Origin: Candidatus Brevefilum sp.
GTDB taxonomy: Bacteria > Chloroflexota > Anaerolineae > Anaerolineales > Anaerolineaceae
DNA length: 64,000 bases
Assembly (NCBI GenBank): GCA_029210815.1
Contig: JARGGB010000005.1
Span: forward strand, 1 to 64,000
Direction of reading: 5' to 3'
Below are positions 31,740 to 40,994 of this stretch, in pieces; position 1 is the stretch's first letter, and each line of letters begins with the position of its first letter. The notes below the pieces were generated by a model. It made no database searches, was not told the origin of the DNA, and saw only the letters and a list, made by a program, of their open reading frames with translations. Made by a program: the position numbers and the translations under genes.

Positions 31740-32438
31740 TTAAGCAGGTAATGCCAACTGCGGTGCCAGCAATGAAACATTGCTGATCGATTCGATGTTG
31801 TTTAAATCCTTCAACAATTTGTCAACAACCGGGTCGATTTTTGCCAGGTGTAGTTCGTAAACAACTTCCCAGCTGTCTTTGTTGATGGTTTGAGACCGAA
31901 TTTTGGGATTGGTTGTATATTGATTTAGCACGGTCTTGATCGCTTCTTGTTCAAGCTGGTTTCCGCCGCTGATGATGAGAATATAGTCATGATTCTGCGA
32001 TTGACCGTAGTTCAAGAAATATAAAATGACGATCAAAGCCAGAATAGCCAGGGAAGAGATGATCACAATTCCCCAATGATAGGTACCTGTACCGAGGCCA
32101 ACAGCAATCACCCAGAAAAGGTAGACCATGTCCCTTGTGTCTTTGATGGGTGTGCGGAATCGGATGATCGAAATCGATCCCACCAAACCCAAAGACAAGA
32201 CCAGGTTTCCCTGAATAAAAAACATCACGACGGCAACGATCGGCGCCAGCATCACCAGGGAGGTCATAAATGTGCTTTCAAAATTTACGCCGCGATGGGT
32301 GAGTTTATAGGTTTGCGAGATAACAAGCCCAATGATGATGGACACGATTAACGAGAAGATGATGTTGAAGATATCTTCACTGGTTAAGGCCATACTTGCA
32401 AATGCTCTTTGAATGATATTGATTATTTCATCCCACAT
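31740..32438 (-). CDS. DUF4956-family integral membrane protein
   Basis: This 232-residue protein has about four hydrophobic helices in its first 145 residues (near 23-45, 55-80, 85-110, 118-142) with the family-typical LGLVGSISIIRFRTPIKDTRDMVYLFW stretch between helices. A ~85-residue soluble C-terminal domain follows. It is the first gene of the minus-strand trio with VTC and CotH. Members of the family occur widely in this same trio, where they may form the membrane part of a polyphosphate or surface-phosphorylation system; no biochemical role is proven to my knowledge. Confidence 0.85.
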   Translation of the reverse strand: MWDEIINIIQRAFASMALTSEDIFNIIFSLIVSIIIGLVISQTYKLTHRGVNFESTFMTSLVMLAPIVAVVMFFIQGNLVLSLGLVGSISIIRFRTPIKDTRDMVYLFWVIAVGLGTGTYHWGIVIISSLAILALIVILYFLNYGQSQNHDYILIISGGNQLEQEAIKTVLNQYTTNPKIRSQTINKDSWEVVYELHLAKIDPVVDKLLKDLNNIESISNVSLLAPQLALPA

Positions 32439-32678
32439 AAGATTCCTCGTGATTGCGTTAGAGAATTATTCTCATTGAAATTAATTCGATCAATTGTTAA
32501 TGACATTTTTGATAGGTAATTTCCTTCCATTCTATCAATAAGGATTGAAAATAATTGCACAGGTAATATTACCAAGTTTAACCAATATTGTCATAATTGG
32601 CTATTGAATTTCAAAATTGTTTTCATTCACCTTGTGAGTTGGCGTTTATTCCGAAGAAGAAATGACTGAAGAAAACAA

Positions 32679-34457
32679 TTATTGTTTTGAATAGAACTTC
32701 TTCCGCGTTTTGAATTGTTCTTCCCTGTTGTTGCCCGAATTATTCACAGCACATTTTGGGATGCGAGCAGGGGTTAAATTTGGCGAAAAATAAGGATCAT
32801 GCTTTGATAAAGCTGACTCCATTTTCTGGTAACTCCTGATGATGTCTTCTGGCGGTGTCGCATAACCTCTTGATTGTCCTTCGTAATGGAAAAGGCTTGC
32901 GAAGGGGGTATACACAATGCGATAGCCATTCTCGTGAATTCGAAGGCAGATGTCAATGTCCCCAAAGGCAAGTTTAAATCCTTCATCGAAACCGCCAATG
33001 TCATTAAAAATGCCACGACGCATCATTTGACAGGCGCCTGTTACAGCCAGGTAATCTCGATACCAGTCCACTGATCCGAAAAGCCCGTGGTAATGCTCTG
33101 GTGCGTTAAGATAAATGTGCCCCGCAAAGCCATTAAGCCCCATGATAATGCCGGCATGCTGGATGGTGCGATTTGCACGGATTAGCTTTGTCCCTACAAT
33201 TCCAATCTCAGGGCGTTCTGCCCACTGGACGAGTTCTGTAAGCCATTCTGGGTCGATAACCGCCATATCATCGTTCAAAAACAACAGCAGGTCTGAGTCC
33301 GATCCTGCAGCGCCCAGGTTATTTGCCTCGGAGTAATTGAATTCCTGGTGGTAGGGATGGATTTGAACTTTTGGGTTTGATTCAATTTGATCGTAATAAT
33401 TGAGGGTTTCAATTTCGTCGGAGTTGTTATCGACCAGGTGAATCTTGAAATTTGTGTAACTTGTTTTGGTGAGCAGAGAATCAATCCATGGCTCCAGCAA
33501 ATTTCGATTGTTCTTGGTGGGAATGACAACAGCCACCGATGAATTCTTATTCCGCCAGGTAAATCGAATGCCATAGGTGCTTGATTGGGCGGAAACGTTT
33601 TCTAAACCCAAATCAGATAAATAACCGCCAATTATCGTACTGATTTCAGATGTTACAGGGGAGGATAAACCAATTTGGTTGACTAAAAGATTTGGAATAT
33701 GTCTTACTTTTCTATTAGTTTCGTGTAGCTTTAGAGCGAGGGCGTATTCAACGGCCAAGGGACGCTGGTTACTTCGATATTTTGTAAAGCTTTCTTTGAC
33801 AAAGGACGCTCTTACGAAGCCCCGGGAAAGATAATTGACTGAAAGCAGCATCGAGGGTGAAAGGGACGGCGGTTTGAACAGGGGAGAGGCTTCATTCGTT
33901 TTGATGTTTATGAATTCACAATCATAATAAACCCAATCAGCCGGTTCGTCCTCAGACAAAGAAGCGTAAAAATATTGAAGCAAGCCTTTATTAAATCGGT
34001 CACCTGCCTTACAGAAAACCACAAATTCACCATTGATTGCATCATCGAAGTTGAGATCATTCAGAGCTAAGAAACTGATGCGGGCATCCGATTTGAGATT
34101 TGCTGATAATCCAGGCACATCCTGGTCACGATCAGTTATCACAGTTGCTTCCCAATTGTCCCCTACAAGATTTTGGATGGAATTCAGGGTTTCGAAAAGG
34201 TCTGATTTCTTGCTATCAAAATCAGATACAAGAAAAGTGACCTTGGGCTGATATTTCATATCCTTGGTATCTGGCATAGGTTTTTTATCTTGAGCTTTTC
34301 GCCAGCCAATATATGACTTTTTTGCGAGCCAATTGTTAAGTATGAAAGCTGCTTGCGTTTTATTAAATTGATGGTATTGGGTTCGAAGCCAGAGCTCCAA
34401 TTTGGAATTTGGCGAAAGGAAGGTGGAACGCAGTTTAAAAAGAAATTTTGAATTCAT
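32679..34457 (-). CDS. Large GT2-family glycosyltransferase
   Basis: This 592-residue protein carries two GT-A-like halves. The second (~310-560) is a clear GT2 domain with VAVVIPTKNN, HLVDNNS, LLFLNDD (the DXD-type metal site) and GGFDEGFKLAFGDIDICLR as acceptor region. The first half (~70-250) is a weaker GT2-like domain lacking a clear DXD. This two-domain form is common in O-antigen and rhamnan synthesis proteins. The gene stands alone on the minus strand, divergent from the Wbp-type sugar operon. A similar protein is partly visible at the right end of the window. The sugar transferred is unknown. Confidence 0.82.
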   Translation of the reverse strand: MNSKFLFKLRSTFLSPNSKLELWLRTQYHQFNKTQAAFILNNWLAKKSYIGWRKAQDKKPMPDTKDMKYQPKVTFLVSDFDSKKSDLFETLNSIQNLVGDNWEATVITDRDQDVPGLSANLKSDARISFLALNDLNFDDAINGEFVVFCKAGDRFNKGLLQYFYASLSEDEPADWVYYDCEFINIKTNEASPLFKPPSLSPSMLLSVNYLSRGFVRASFVKESFTKYRSNQRPLAVEYALALKLHETNRKVRHIPNLLVNQIGLSSPVTSEISTIIGGYLSDLGLENVSAQSSTYGIRFTWRNKNSSVAVVIPTKNNRNLLEPWIDSLLTKTSYTNFKIHLVDNNSDEIETLNYYDQIESNPKVQIHPYHQEFNYSEANNLGAAGSDSDLLLFLNDDMAVIDPEWLTELVQWAERPEIGIVGTKLIRANRTIQHAGIIMGLNGFAGHIYLNAPEHYHGLFGSVDWYRDYLAVTGACQMMRRGIFNDIGGFDEGFKLAFGDIDICLRIHENGYRIVYTPFASLFHYEGQSRGYATPPEDIIRSYQKMESALSKHDPYFSPNLTPARIPKCAVNNSGNNREEQFKTRKKFYSKQ

Positions 34458-34612
34458 GAAAGGCTGAGCGATGCAAAGTGACTTTTGTGAAATATTAACA
34501 CACTTGATTTCTTTCCGATTTTACCACATGCTGGTTTTTCTCCAATCGATTGAACATTATCCAAAAAAGGATCATTGTCCTTCATCAATGAGGAAATTTT
34601 GAGGATAACCGA

Positions 34613-34641
34613 TTGATATCTGCAATGTCTGGTAAAATAAT
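34613..34641 (+). promoter_or_regulatory. Promoter of the UDP-ManNAc(3NAc)A operon
   Basis: TTGATA at 34613-34618 and AATAAT at 34636-34641 are separated by exactly 17 bases; each matches the sigma-70 consensus at five of six positions. The start at about 34648 lies 40 bases before the first gene. GAGGTG at 34676-34681 is the ribosome-binding site. Confidence 0.6.
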
Positions 34642-34686
34642 CCATAGTTTTAATCAGGATCATCCATTTACTAGCGAGGTGTTTTT

Positions 34687-35325
34687 ATGGCTGGAGACTT
34701 CTACGTTCATCCCACTTCAGATGTGTCACCTGATGCAAGAATTGGGTCAGGCACAAAAATTTGGCAGCATTGCCAGGTTCGTGAAAATGCAGAAATCGGA
34801 TCGAACTGTATTTTAAGCAAAGGCGTTTACATTGATGCAGGTGTAAAGATTGGCAGCAATGTAAAAATCCAGAATGGGATATCCGTTTATCATGGCGTCA
34901 GGCTTGAGGATGGTGTCTTCTGCGGTCCCCATTGTGTGTTTACAAACGACAAACGGCCGCGTTCCATCAACCCGGATGGCACCTTGAAGGGCGGGGATGA
35001 TTGGGAAGTCAGTGAAACGCTGGTCAAAAAAGGTGCTTCCATTGGCGCACACGCAACCATCATTTGCGGGACTGTTTTGGGTCAATGGGCAATGGTTGGG
35101 GCAGGGGCGGTCGTTACAAAAAATGTACCCGATTACGGTCTCGTTGTGGGAAATCCTGCCCGTCTGATTGGTTTTGTTTGTCCTTGCGGCGAAAAGCTGG
35201 GTATTTCTGAAGAATCACGGGAAGTCTTTGATAAAGGGCGTCCCATTGAAAATGTCCAGATGGTTTGCCCAAAATGTAAAACGGAAATTACAATTCCGTA
35301 TGCTGAATATCGAAAATTGTCATAA
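34687..35325 (+). CDS. wbpD: UDP-3-amino-GlcNAcA N-acetyltransferase (WbpD/WlbB type)
   Basis: This 212-residue left-handed beta-helix acyltransferase has hexapeptide repeats from ~10 to 160 and the family-typical FYVHPTSDVSPDARIGSGT start, the loop ending FTNDKRPRS, and GNPARLIGFVCPCG. It should acetylate the 3-amino group of UDP-GlcNAc(3N)A using acetyl-CoA. The tail adds CPCG and CPKCK, a small zinc-ribbon-like extension. It is first in an operon with aminotransferase, oxidoreductase, dehydrogenase and 2-epimerase genes, which together match the WbpABDEI pathway of Pseudomonas and the Wlb pathway of Bordetella. Confidence 0.88.
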   Translation: MAGDFYVHPTSDVSPDARIGSGTKIWQHCQVRENAEIGSNCILSKGVYIDAGVKIGSNVKIQNGISVYHGVRLEDGVFCGPHCVFTNDKRPRSINPDGTLKGGDDWEVSETLVKKGASIGAHATIICGTVLGQWAMVGAGAVVTKNVPDYGLVVGNPARLIGFVCPCGEKLGISEESREVFDKGRPIENVQMVCPKCKTEITIPYAEYRKLS

Positions 35326-35354
35326 TTATTCAATTTGAACAGGAGCAAAATTCA

Positions 35355-36425
35355 ATGATCTCAATTGCAAAACCCTATATTGGGGATGAAGAAAAGAAAC
35401 TGGTTATGGAAGTGCTTGATTCCGGAATGCTGGCACAGGGTCCGAAAGTGGCAGCTCTGGAAGAGGCATTTGCGGCATTATGCAATGTCAAACATGCAAT
35501 CGCGACCACCTCCGGGACGACTGCGCTGCATGCAGCACTTCTGGCGCATGACATAGGTCCTGGGGACGAAGTGATAACTTCACCCTTTACCTTTATTGCA
35601 TCGGCGAACAGCGTTCTGTTTACAGGTGCAAGGCCTGTTTTTGTTGATATTGACCCCAAAACTTTCAATATTGATCCTGCTCTTATTGAAGATGCGATAA
35701 CCCTGAAGACAAAGGCAATCATGCCAATCCACCTCTATGGCTATGTATGTGACATGGATGCGATCATGGATATTGCAGAACGCCATAATTTGGTGGTCAT
35801 CGAAGATGCCTGCCAGGCGGTGGGCGCAAAATTCAACGGGAAAGTCGCGGGAAGTTTTGGCACCGGGACATTTTCTCTCTACGCCACCAAGAATGTGATG
35901 TCCGGTGAAGGTGGTATGATCACCACGGACGACGATGAAATTGCGGAAAAATGCCGCTTAATTCGCAGCCATGGAATGAAGGTGCGTTATTATCATGACA
36001 TGCTGGGATACAACTATCGCATGAGCGACCTGCACGCTGCAATTGGTCTTGCGCAAATGCAGCGATTGGAAGCGTTCATGGCAATCCGGAAAAATAATGC
36101 TAAATACATGAATGAGCATATTAATTCCGTCATGACACCCGAGGTCAAACCTGGTTATGAACATGTTTGGCACCAATACACCGTTCGTGTAGATGGCGGC
36201 AGGGATCGTGATGCTGCTGTGAAACAACTCAATGAGGCTGGCATTGGCACCGGAATTTTCTACCCGGTTCCTGTTCATCAGCAAGGGTACATGCGTGAAA
36301 TTGTTGGCGATTATCATCTACCGGTAGCTGAGCGGTTAGCGAAAGAAGTCATTTCTCTCCCAGTCCATCCGCAGGTCACCCAGGAAGATTTAGAAAAGAT
36401 TGTTACTGAGGTCAATAAACTATGA
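35355..36425 (+). CDS. wbpE: UDP-3-keto-GlcNAcA aminotransferase (WbpE/WlbC type)
   Basis: This 356-residue PLP enzyme of the DegT/DnrJ/EryC1/StrS family has TTSGTTALH (51-59, phosphate-binding), VIEDACQAVGA (D151) and catalytic K179 in SLYATKNVMSGEGG. C-terminal HQYTVRV and GIFYPVPVHQQ are typical of the WbpE subgroup. It would transfer an amino group from glutamate to the C3 ketone of UDP-3-keto-GlcNAcA. Its stop overlaps the start of the oxidoreductase gene by four bases (ATGA), giving translational coupling with the enzyme that makes its substrate. The WbpB/WbpE pair recycles NAD through 2-oxoglutarate in known systems. Confidence 0.9.
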   Translation: MISIAKPYIGDEEKKLVMEVLDSGMLAQGPKVAALEEAFAALCNVKHAIATTSGTTALHAALLAHDIGPGDEVITSPFTFIASANSVLFTGARPVFVDIDPKTFNIDPALIEDAITLKTKAIMPIHLYGYVCDMDAIMDIAERHNLVVIEDACQAVGAKFNGKVAGSFGTGTFSLYATKNVMSGEGGMITTDDDEIAEKCRLIRSHGMKVRYYHDMLGYNYRMSDLHAAIGLAQMQRLEAFMAIRKNNAKYMNEHINSVMTPEVKPGYEHVWHQYTVRVDGGRDRDAAVKQLNEAGIGTGIFYPVPVHQQGYMREIVGDYHLPVAERLAKEVISLPVHPQVTQEDLEKIVTEVNKL

Positions 36426-37429
36426 CATTAAAAACAGCTGTTATCGGTGTAGGGTCCATGGGGAAAAACCATGCCCGTATATACTGGGAATTGCCCAATG
36501 CTGACCTGGTTGGTGTGGCTGATTTTGACAAGGACACAGCCGATTCAATTGCGAATAAGTATGGGACGAAAGCTTATTACGATTACAAGGTTCTACTGGA
36601 TGAAGCGAAACCCGATGCAGTCACACTGGCAGTGCCAACGATTTATCACCGGGATATTGCCCTTGAAATCATTGATCGAGGCATTCCGCTTCTCATAGAA
36701 AAGCCCATCGCTTTCACAATTGAAGAAGGCCAATCAATTATCGATGCTGCCAGGAAGAAAAATGTCAAGTTGATGATCGGTCATATTGAACGCTTTAACC
36801 CCGCAATCATCACGCTAAAAGACCACGTTAGCCAGGGCAAACTTGGGCGAATTTTCCAGATGGACGCTCATCGCCAGGGGCCTTTCCCGGCGCGCATTGC
36901 TGATGTCGGCGTGGTCGTGGACCTCGCTGTGCATGACCTGGATGTAATGCGTTTTGTTTCGCAAAAGGAAATTATCCGTGTCTATGCCGAAACGGAGAAA
37001 CATATTCACAGCAAATATGAGGATTTGTTAACGGGCTTGGTGCGTTTTTCCGATGGGATCATCGGGACTTTAACCATCAACTGGTTGACCCCGACTAAGA
37101 TCAGGGAATTTATTGTCACAGGCGAGCGTGGATTGTACCGCTGTGATTACCTGACACAGGACTTGTTTTTCTTTGAAAACCCGGTTTCATCGGGCAGCGA
37201 GTGGGACAACCTTCGAGTCTTACGCGGTGTCAGAGAAGGTCAGATGGTACGGCATATCATCGCCAAAAAAGAACCCTTGCGTTCAGAGCAAGAGGCATTC
37301 CTCGATGCCGTTGAAAACGACAAACCCGTTGCTGTTTCTGGTGAGGACGGTTTACGAGCGCTTGAGTTGGCAAAGACGATTGTTAAATCCGGCACTGATC
37401 ATCGGATCATCAGTACAGAAGTGAATTAA
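36422..37429 (+). CDS. wbpB: UDP-GlcNAcA 3-dehydrogenase, Gfo/Idh/MocA family (WbpB/WlbA type)
   Basis: This 335-residue protein shows the N-terminal Rossmann motif AVIGVGSMGKNHARIY, the conserved EKPIAFTIEEG (catalytic lysine of the EKP motif), GHIERFNPA and DLAVHDLDVMRF. It oxidises C3 of UDP-GlcNAcA with bound NAD to the 3-keto sugar. It overlaps the aminotransferase gene by four bases and is followed one base later by the UDP-GlcNAc dehydrogenase gene, which provides its substrate. Confidence 0.88.
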   Translation: MTLKTAVIGVGSMGKNHARIYWELPNADLVGVADFDKDTADSIANKYGTKAYYDYKVLLDEAKPDAVTLAVPTIYHRDIALEIIDRGIPLLIEKPIAFTIEEGQSIIDAARKKNVKLMIGHIERFNPAIITLKDHVSQGKLGRIFQMDAHRQGPFPARIADVGVVVDLAVHDLDVMRFVSQKEIIRVYAETEKHIHSKYEDLLTGLVRFSDGIIGTLTINWLTPTKIREFIVTGERGLYRCDYLTQDLFFFENPVSSGSEWDNLRVLRGVREGQMVRHIIAKKEPLRSEQEAFLDAVENDKPVAVSGEDGLRALELAKTIVKSGTDHRIISTEVN

Positions 37430-37430
37430 T

Positions 37431-38756
37431 ATGAGATCTTTGCAATCACTTAACGAGAAAATTCAAAATAAGCAAGCGAAAGTAGCCGTGATCGGTCTTG
37501 GTTATGTTGGGCTGCCGGTTGCCTGCATGCTTGCGGATGCGGGATTCAAGGTGATCGGTGCCGACATCAAACAAGATCGTGTTGATTTAATTAACCAGGG
37601 TATTTCCCCGATCGAAGGCAAGGAGCCGGGTTTAGCTGACTTGTTGAAGTTTGTTTTTCACCTTGGCAACTTCGATGCCACAACGAGTTATGAAGCATTG
37701 GCAGACGCAGATATTGTGCTGATTGATGTTGAGACGCCGATCGATGATGATCACATCCCGCAGTATGTGGCTTTGCGATCAGCGTGTCAGAGCCTGGGTC
37801 AGGTCATGAAAGACGGCGTCCTGGTGATTGTTGAATCAACCATTGCACCTGGAACGATGGAAACTTTTGTTCGTCCTTTGATTGAAGAATCAAGTGGAAA
37901 GAAGTCTGGTGAGGACTTTTTCCTGGGCGCCTGTCCTGAGCGGGTCATGCCGGGTAAATTGCTGGCGAACCTGAGGAATATGAGCAGGGTATGCGGCGGT
38001 GATACGCCAGAAGTCGCTGAGACGATGAAGAAGTTTTACCGGCATATTGTCCAGTCGGATTTAGATACAGCGGATTTGATCACTGCCGAAATAACAAAAA
38101 CGGCAGAGAATGCATACAGGGATGTAAATATTGCTTTTGCAAATGAGTTAGCATTGATTTGCCAATCTGTTGGGGCTGATTTTCTAAAAGTAAGAGAGCT
38201 TGTGAATAAGTCACCGGGGCGAAACGTTTTGTTTGCCGGTGCGGGAGTTGGCGGACACTGCATCCCCAAAGATCCATGGCTGCTGGCATATGGTGCAAGG
38301 GGGCAAGCAGACCTGAAACTTATCCCGGCTGCCAGAGCTGTAAATGATTCAATGCCTGCCCAGATTGTAAAGATTTTGAAAAACGCGCTCGATGCTTTTC
38401 AGAAACCATTAAAAAACGCAAAAATTGCAATCCTGGGTTATGCTTACCTTGAAGAAAGTGATGACACCCGAAATAGTCCCAGTGATGCGCTGGTTAATTT
38501 GCTCAATGCTGAAAGCGTCACTGTCGTTGTTCAGGATCCTTATGTCGCACCTTATCAGGAAAATATTCTTGATTGCATTGAAAATAGCGATGCCGTCATT
38601 ATTATGGTCGCACACGAAGCTTATAAGGAATTGGATTTGCTTGAAGTCAAGCAGAAGATGCATTTGCCAATTGTGATTGATGGACGACGTGTGCTTGATC
38701 CCCTCAAAGCAAAAAAAGCAGGCCTGGATTATTACGGCATTGGTTACGGCAAATAA
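37431..38756 (+). CDS. wbpA: UDP-GlcNAc 6-dehydrogenase (WbpA type)
   Basis: This 441-residue nucleotide-sugar dehydrogenase has the NAD motif GLGYVGLPVACMLADAGF (22-39), ESTIAPGTM, ACPERVMPG, the KTAENAYRDVNIAFANEL helix (K223, N227) and catalytic C277 in GVGGHCIPKDPW. It carries out the two-step NAD-dependent oxidation of C6 of UDP-GlcNAc to UDP-GlcNAcA, the first committed step of the ManNAc(3NAc)A route. A ~15-residue N-terminal extension precedes the Rossmann fold. It starts one base after the WbpB-like gene. Confidence 0.9.
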   Translation: MRSLQSLNEKIQNKQAKVAVIGLGYVGLPVACMLADAGFKVIGADIKQDRVDLINQGISPIEGKEPGLADLLKFVFHLGNFDATTSYEALADADIVLIDVETPIDDDHIPQYVALRSACQSLGQVMKDGVLVIVESTIAPGTMETFVRPLIEESSGKKSGEDFFLGACPERVMPGKLLANLRNMSRVCGGDTPEVAETMKKFYRHIVQSDLDTADLITAEITKTAENAYRDVNIAFANELALICQSVGADFLKVRELVNKSPGRNVLFAGAGVGGHCIPKDPWLLAYGARGQADLKLIPAARAVNDSMPAQIVKILKNALDAFQKPLKNAKIAILGYAYLEESDDTRNSPSDALVNLLNAESVTVVVQDPYVAPYQENILDCIENSDAVIIMVAHEAYKELDLLEVKQKMHLPIVIDGRRVLDPLKAKKAGLDYYGIGYGK

Positions 38757-38783
38757 AGTTTAGAAAGATAAATATGGTGGAAG

Positions 38784-39734
38784 ATGTATAAAGGCAAATC
38801 TGTCGCAGTCGTTGTTCCAGCTTACAATGAAGAAAAATTGATCGGAAAGGTTATTGAAACAACGCCAGATTACGTTGATTATGTTGTGATCGTGGATGAC
38901 CTGAGCAAAGATAAGACCGTTGATGTTGTTAATGGTTACATCGATGCCCCTGATAACCGAATTGTTCTGATATGTATGGAAAAGAATGTCGGCGTCGGCG
39001 GCGCCATTGCTGAAGGATATAAGTGGTGTCGGGATCATCAAATTGATGCAACGGCTGTTATGGCAGGGGATGCACAGATGGACCCATCAGACTTGCCTGC
39101 ATTATTGGACCCCATTGTCAACGGCGAAGCAGACTACACTAAAGGGAACCGGCTATTTACCGGTGAAGCCTGGCATAAAATCCCTAAAGCGCGTTACATG
39201 GGCAATGCAGCGCTGTCTTTACTGACGAAAATTGCTTCCGGGTACTGGCATGTGGCGGATTCTCAGACCGGTTTCACTGTGGCAAATCACAAAGTGCTCT
39301 CGACGCTTGATTTGGGAGGGATTTACAAGCGTTACGGTATGCCAAATGACATGCTTGTGAAATTGAATATTTATAATTTTAGAGTTCGCGATGTTGAAAT
39401 TCAGCCCATTTACGGGATTGGTGAGAAATCGGGCATTAAACCTTTGCTGGTGATCCCAAAATTTACCTGGCTACTTTCACGCTTGTTTTTCTATCGTATG
39501 ATCCAAAAATACGTCATTCGAGACTTTCACCCACTAATTTTCTTTTATTTTTCAGGATTTGCATTTTCCTTAATCGGGTGGCTGTTGGGTCTGTATTTAT
39601 TTATCGTAAGAATTACAACAGGTCCAGTCGCTGCAACAAGCACGATTGTTGCCATCTTTTTGATCATCACTGGAATGCAATCTTTATTTTTTGCGATGTG
39701 GTTTGATATGGATTCGAACAAGTATCTGAAGTAA
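38784..39734 (+). CDS. Membrane GT2 glycosyltransferase (dolichyl/undecaprenyl-phosphate sugar transferase-like)
   Basis: This 316-residue protein has a GT2 domain (VAVVVPAYNEE, VIVDDLSKD, MAGDAQMDP as DXD-type site, DSQTGF) and two C-terminal transmembrane helices (~245-270 and ~280-305). The closest familiar types are DPM1/GtrB-like enzymes that place a sugar on a polyprenyl phosphate. Sitting between the WbpA- and WbpI-type genes suggests that it belongs to the same polymer route; the sugar is unknown. Confidence 0.82.
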   Translation: MYKGKSVAVVVPAYNEEKLIGKVIETTPDYVDYVVIVDDLSKDKTVDVVNGYIDAPDNRIVLICMEKNVGVGGAIAEGYKWCRDHQIDATAVMAGDAQMDPSDLPALLDPIVNGEADYTKGNRLFTGEAWHKIPKARYMGNAALSLLTKIASGYWHVADSQTGFTVANHKVLSTLDLGGIYKRYGMPNDMLVKLNIYNFRVRDVEIQPIYGIGEKSGIKPLLVIPKFTWLLSRLFFYRMIQKYVIRDFHPLIFFYFSGFAFSLIGWLLGLYLFIVRITTGPVAATSTIVAIFLIITGMQSLFFAMWFDMDSNKYLK

Positions 39735-39768
39735 CAGCAAATCCAGAAATGGTTTAAGCCTGAGTCTC

Positions 39769-40869
39769 ATGAAAAATTCATCAGAAAAGAAATTGAAGAT
39801 TGTAACAATCATTGGTGCCCGCCCGCAATTTATTAAAGCGGCAGCGGTCAGCCGACTGCTGCGGGATGAAGCTGATGAAATCATTATGCATACCGGTCAG
39901 CATTATGATGAGAATCTTTCGAAAGTTTTCTTCGATGAACTTGATATTCCCACCCCGCAGTTCAATCTGGGGGTTGGATCCGGTACACACGGCGTCCAGA
40001 CGGGTGAAATGCTGGCAAAAATTGAAACTGTGTTAATTGATACTCAGCCAGATTGGGTGTTTGTTTATGGCGATACAAATTCAACTCTGGCAGGCGCATT
40101 AGCTGCGGCAAAATTGCATATTAAAGTTGCGCATGTCGAAGCAGGCTTGCGAAGTTTTAATCGCCGAATGCCAGAAGAGATCAACAGGATCCTGACGGAT
40201 CACATCTCTGATACACTTTTCTGCCCAAGCGAAGTTGCCGTAGAAAATTTAGCCAATGAAGGCATAACTGAAAAGGTGGTTATTGTCGGTGATGTCATGG
40301 CGGATTCGCTTTCGTATGCTGCTGAAAAAGCAGAAATGAATTCGGGTATTCTTGAGTCACTAAACTTAGAACCAGGTCAATATTATTTGGCAACAGTGCA
40401 TCGCGCTGAAAACACGGATGATCCATTACGGTTGGAAAATATTTTAGATGCGTTAACCTCACTGGATGAAAAAGTTGTTTTTCCTATCCATCCCAGGACA
40501 AGACTGGCAATTAAAAATTATCGCTATCAACATTATTTAACAGCGTCAAACATAGAACTGATCGATCCGCTGGGATATCTTGACATGGTTCGGCTTGAAG
40601 CCTCTGCCAGGATGATCCTGACGGATTCGGGCGGCATTCAAAAGGAAGCTTATTGGCTTCGAGTCCCCTGTATAACCTTGCGCGATGAAACCGAGTGGGT
40701 TGAAACCGTCCAGTCTGGGTGGAATGTTTTAGCTGGTGGGGATAAAGAAATCATTTTAGAAAAGGTCCTAAATTTTGAGATTCCTGAAAATCATCCTGAA
40801 TTGTACGGTGATGGAAAAGCAGCAAGAAAAATTGTGGATTGTCTGATTCAATCTCTATTAAGCAGCTAA
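39769..40869 (+). CDS. wbpI: UDP-GlcNAc(3NAc)A 2-epimerase (WbpI/WecB family)
   Basis: This 366-residue non-hydrolysing UDP-HexNAc 2-epimerase has IIGARPQFIKAAA, TGQHYDENLS, VYGDTNSTLAGALAA, HVEAGLRSFNRRMPEE, TVHRAENTD and LTDSGGIQKEAYWL. In this operon it most likely inverts C2 of UDP-GlcNAc(3NAc)A to give UDP-ManNAc(3NAc)A, as WbpI does, rather than acting on UDP-GlcNAc. That reading rests on the presence of all four preceding enzymes within 5 kb; sequence alone cannot separate WbpI from WecB. Confidence 0.82.
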   Translation: MKNSSEKKLKIVTIIGARPQFIKAAAVSRLLRDEADEIIMHTGQHYDENLSKVFFDELDIPTPQFNLGVGSGTHGVQTGEMLAKIETVLIDTQPDWVFVYGDTNSTLAGALAAAKLHIKVAHVEAGLRSFNRRMPEEINRILTDHISDTLFCPSEVAVENLANEGITEKVVIVGDVMADSLSYAAEKAEMNSGILESLNLEPGQYYLATVHRAENTDDPLRLENILDALTSLDEKVVFPIHPRTRLAIKNYRYQHYLTASNIELIDPLGYLDMVRLEASARMILTDSGGIQKEAYWLRVPCITLRDETEWVETVQSGWNVLAGGDKEIILEKVLNFEIPENHPELYGDGKAARKIVDCLIQSLLSS

Positions 40870-40994
40870 AATCCTCTAAAGAAACCCTCGATTATTTTGT
40901 GCCTATCTTCTCATCCATTCAAGCCATATTGATGGTAATATCATTGTGAAAATTGTTCTAAAAATTTTTATGGGTTAAGCGGAGTGGTTATTAA

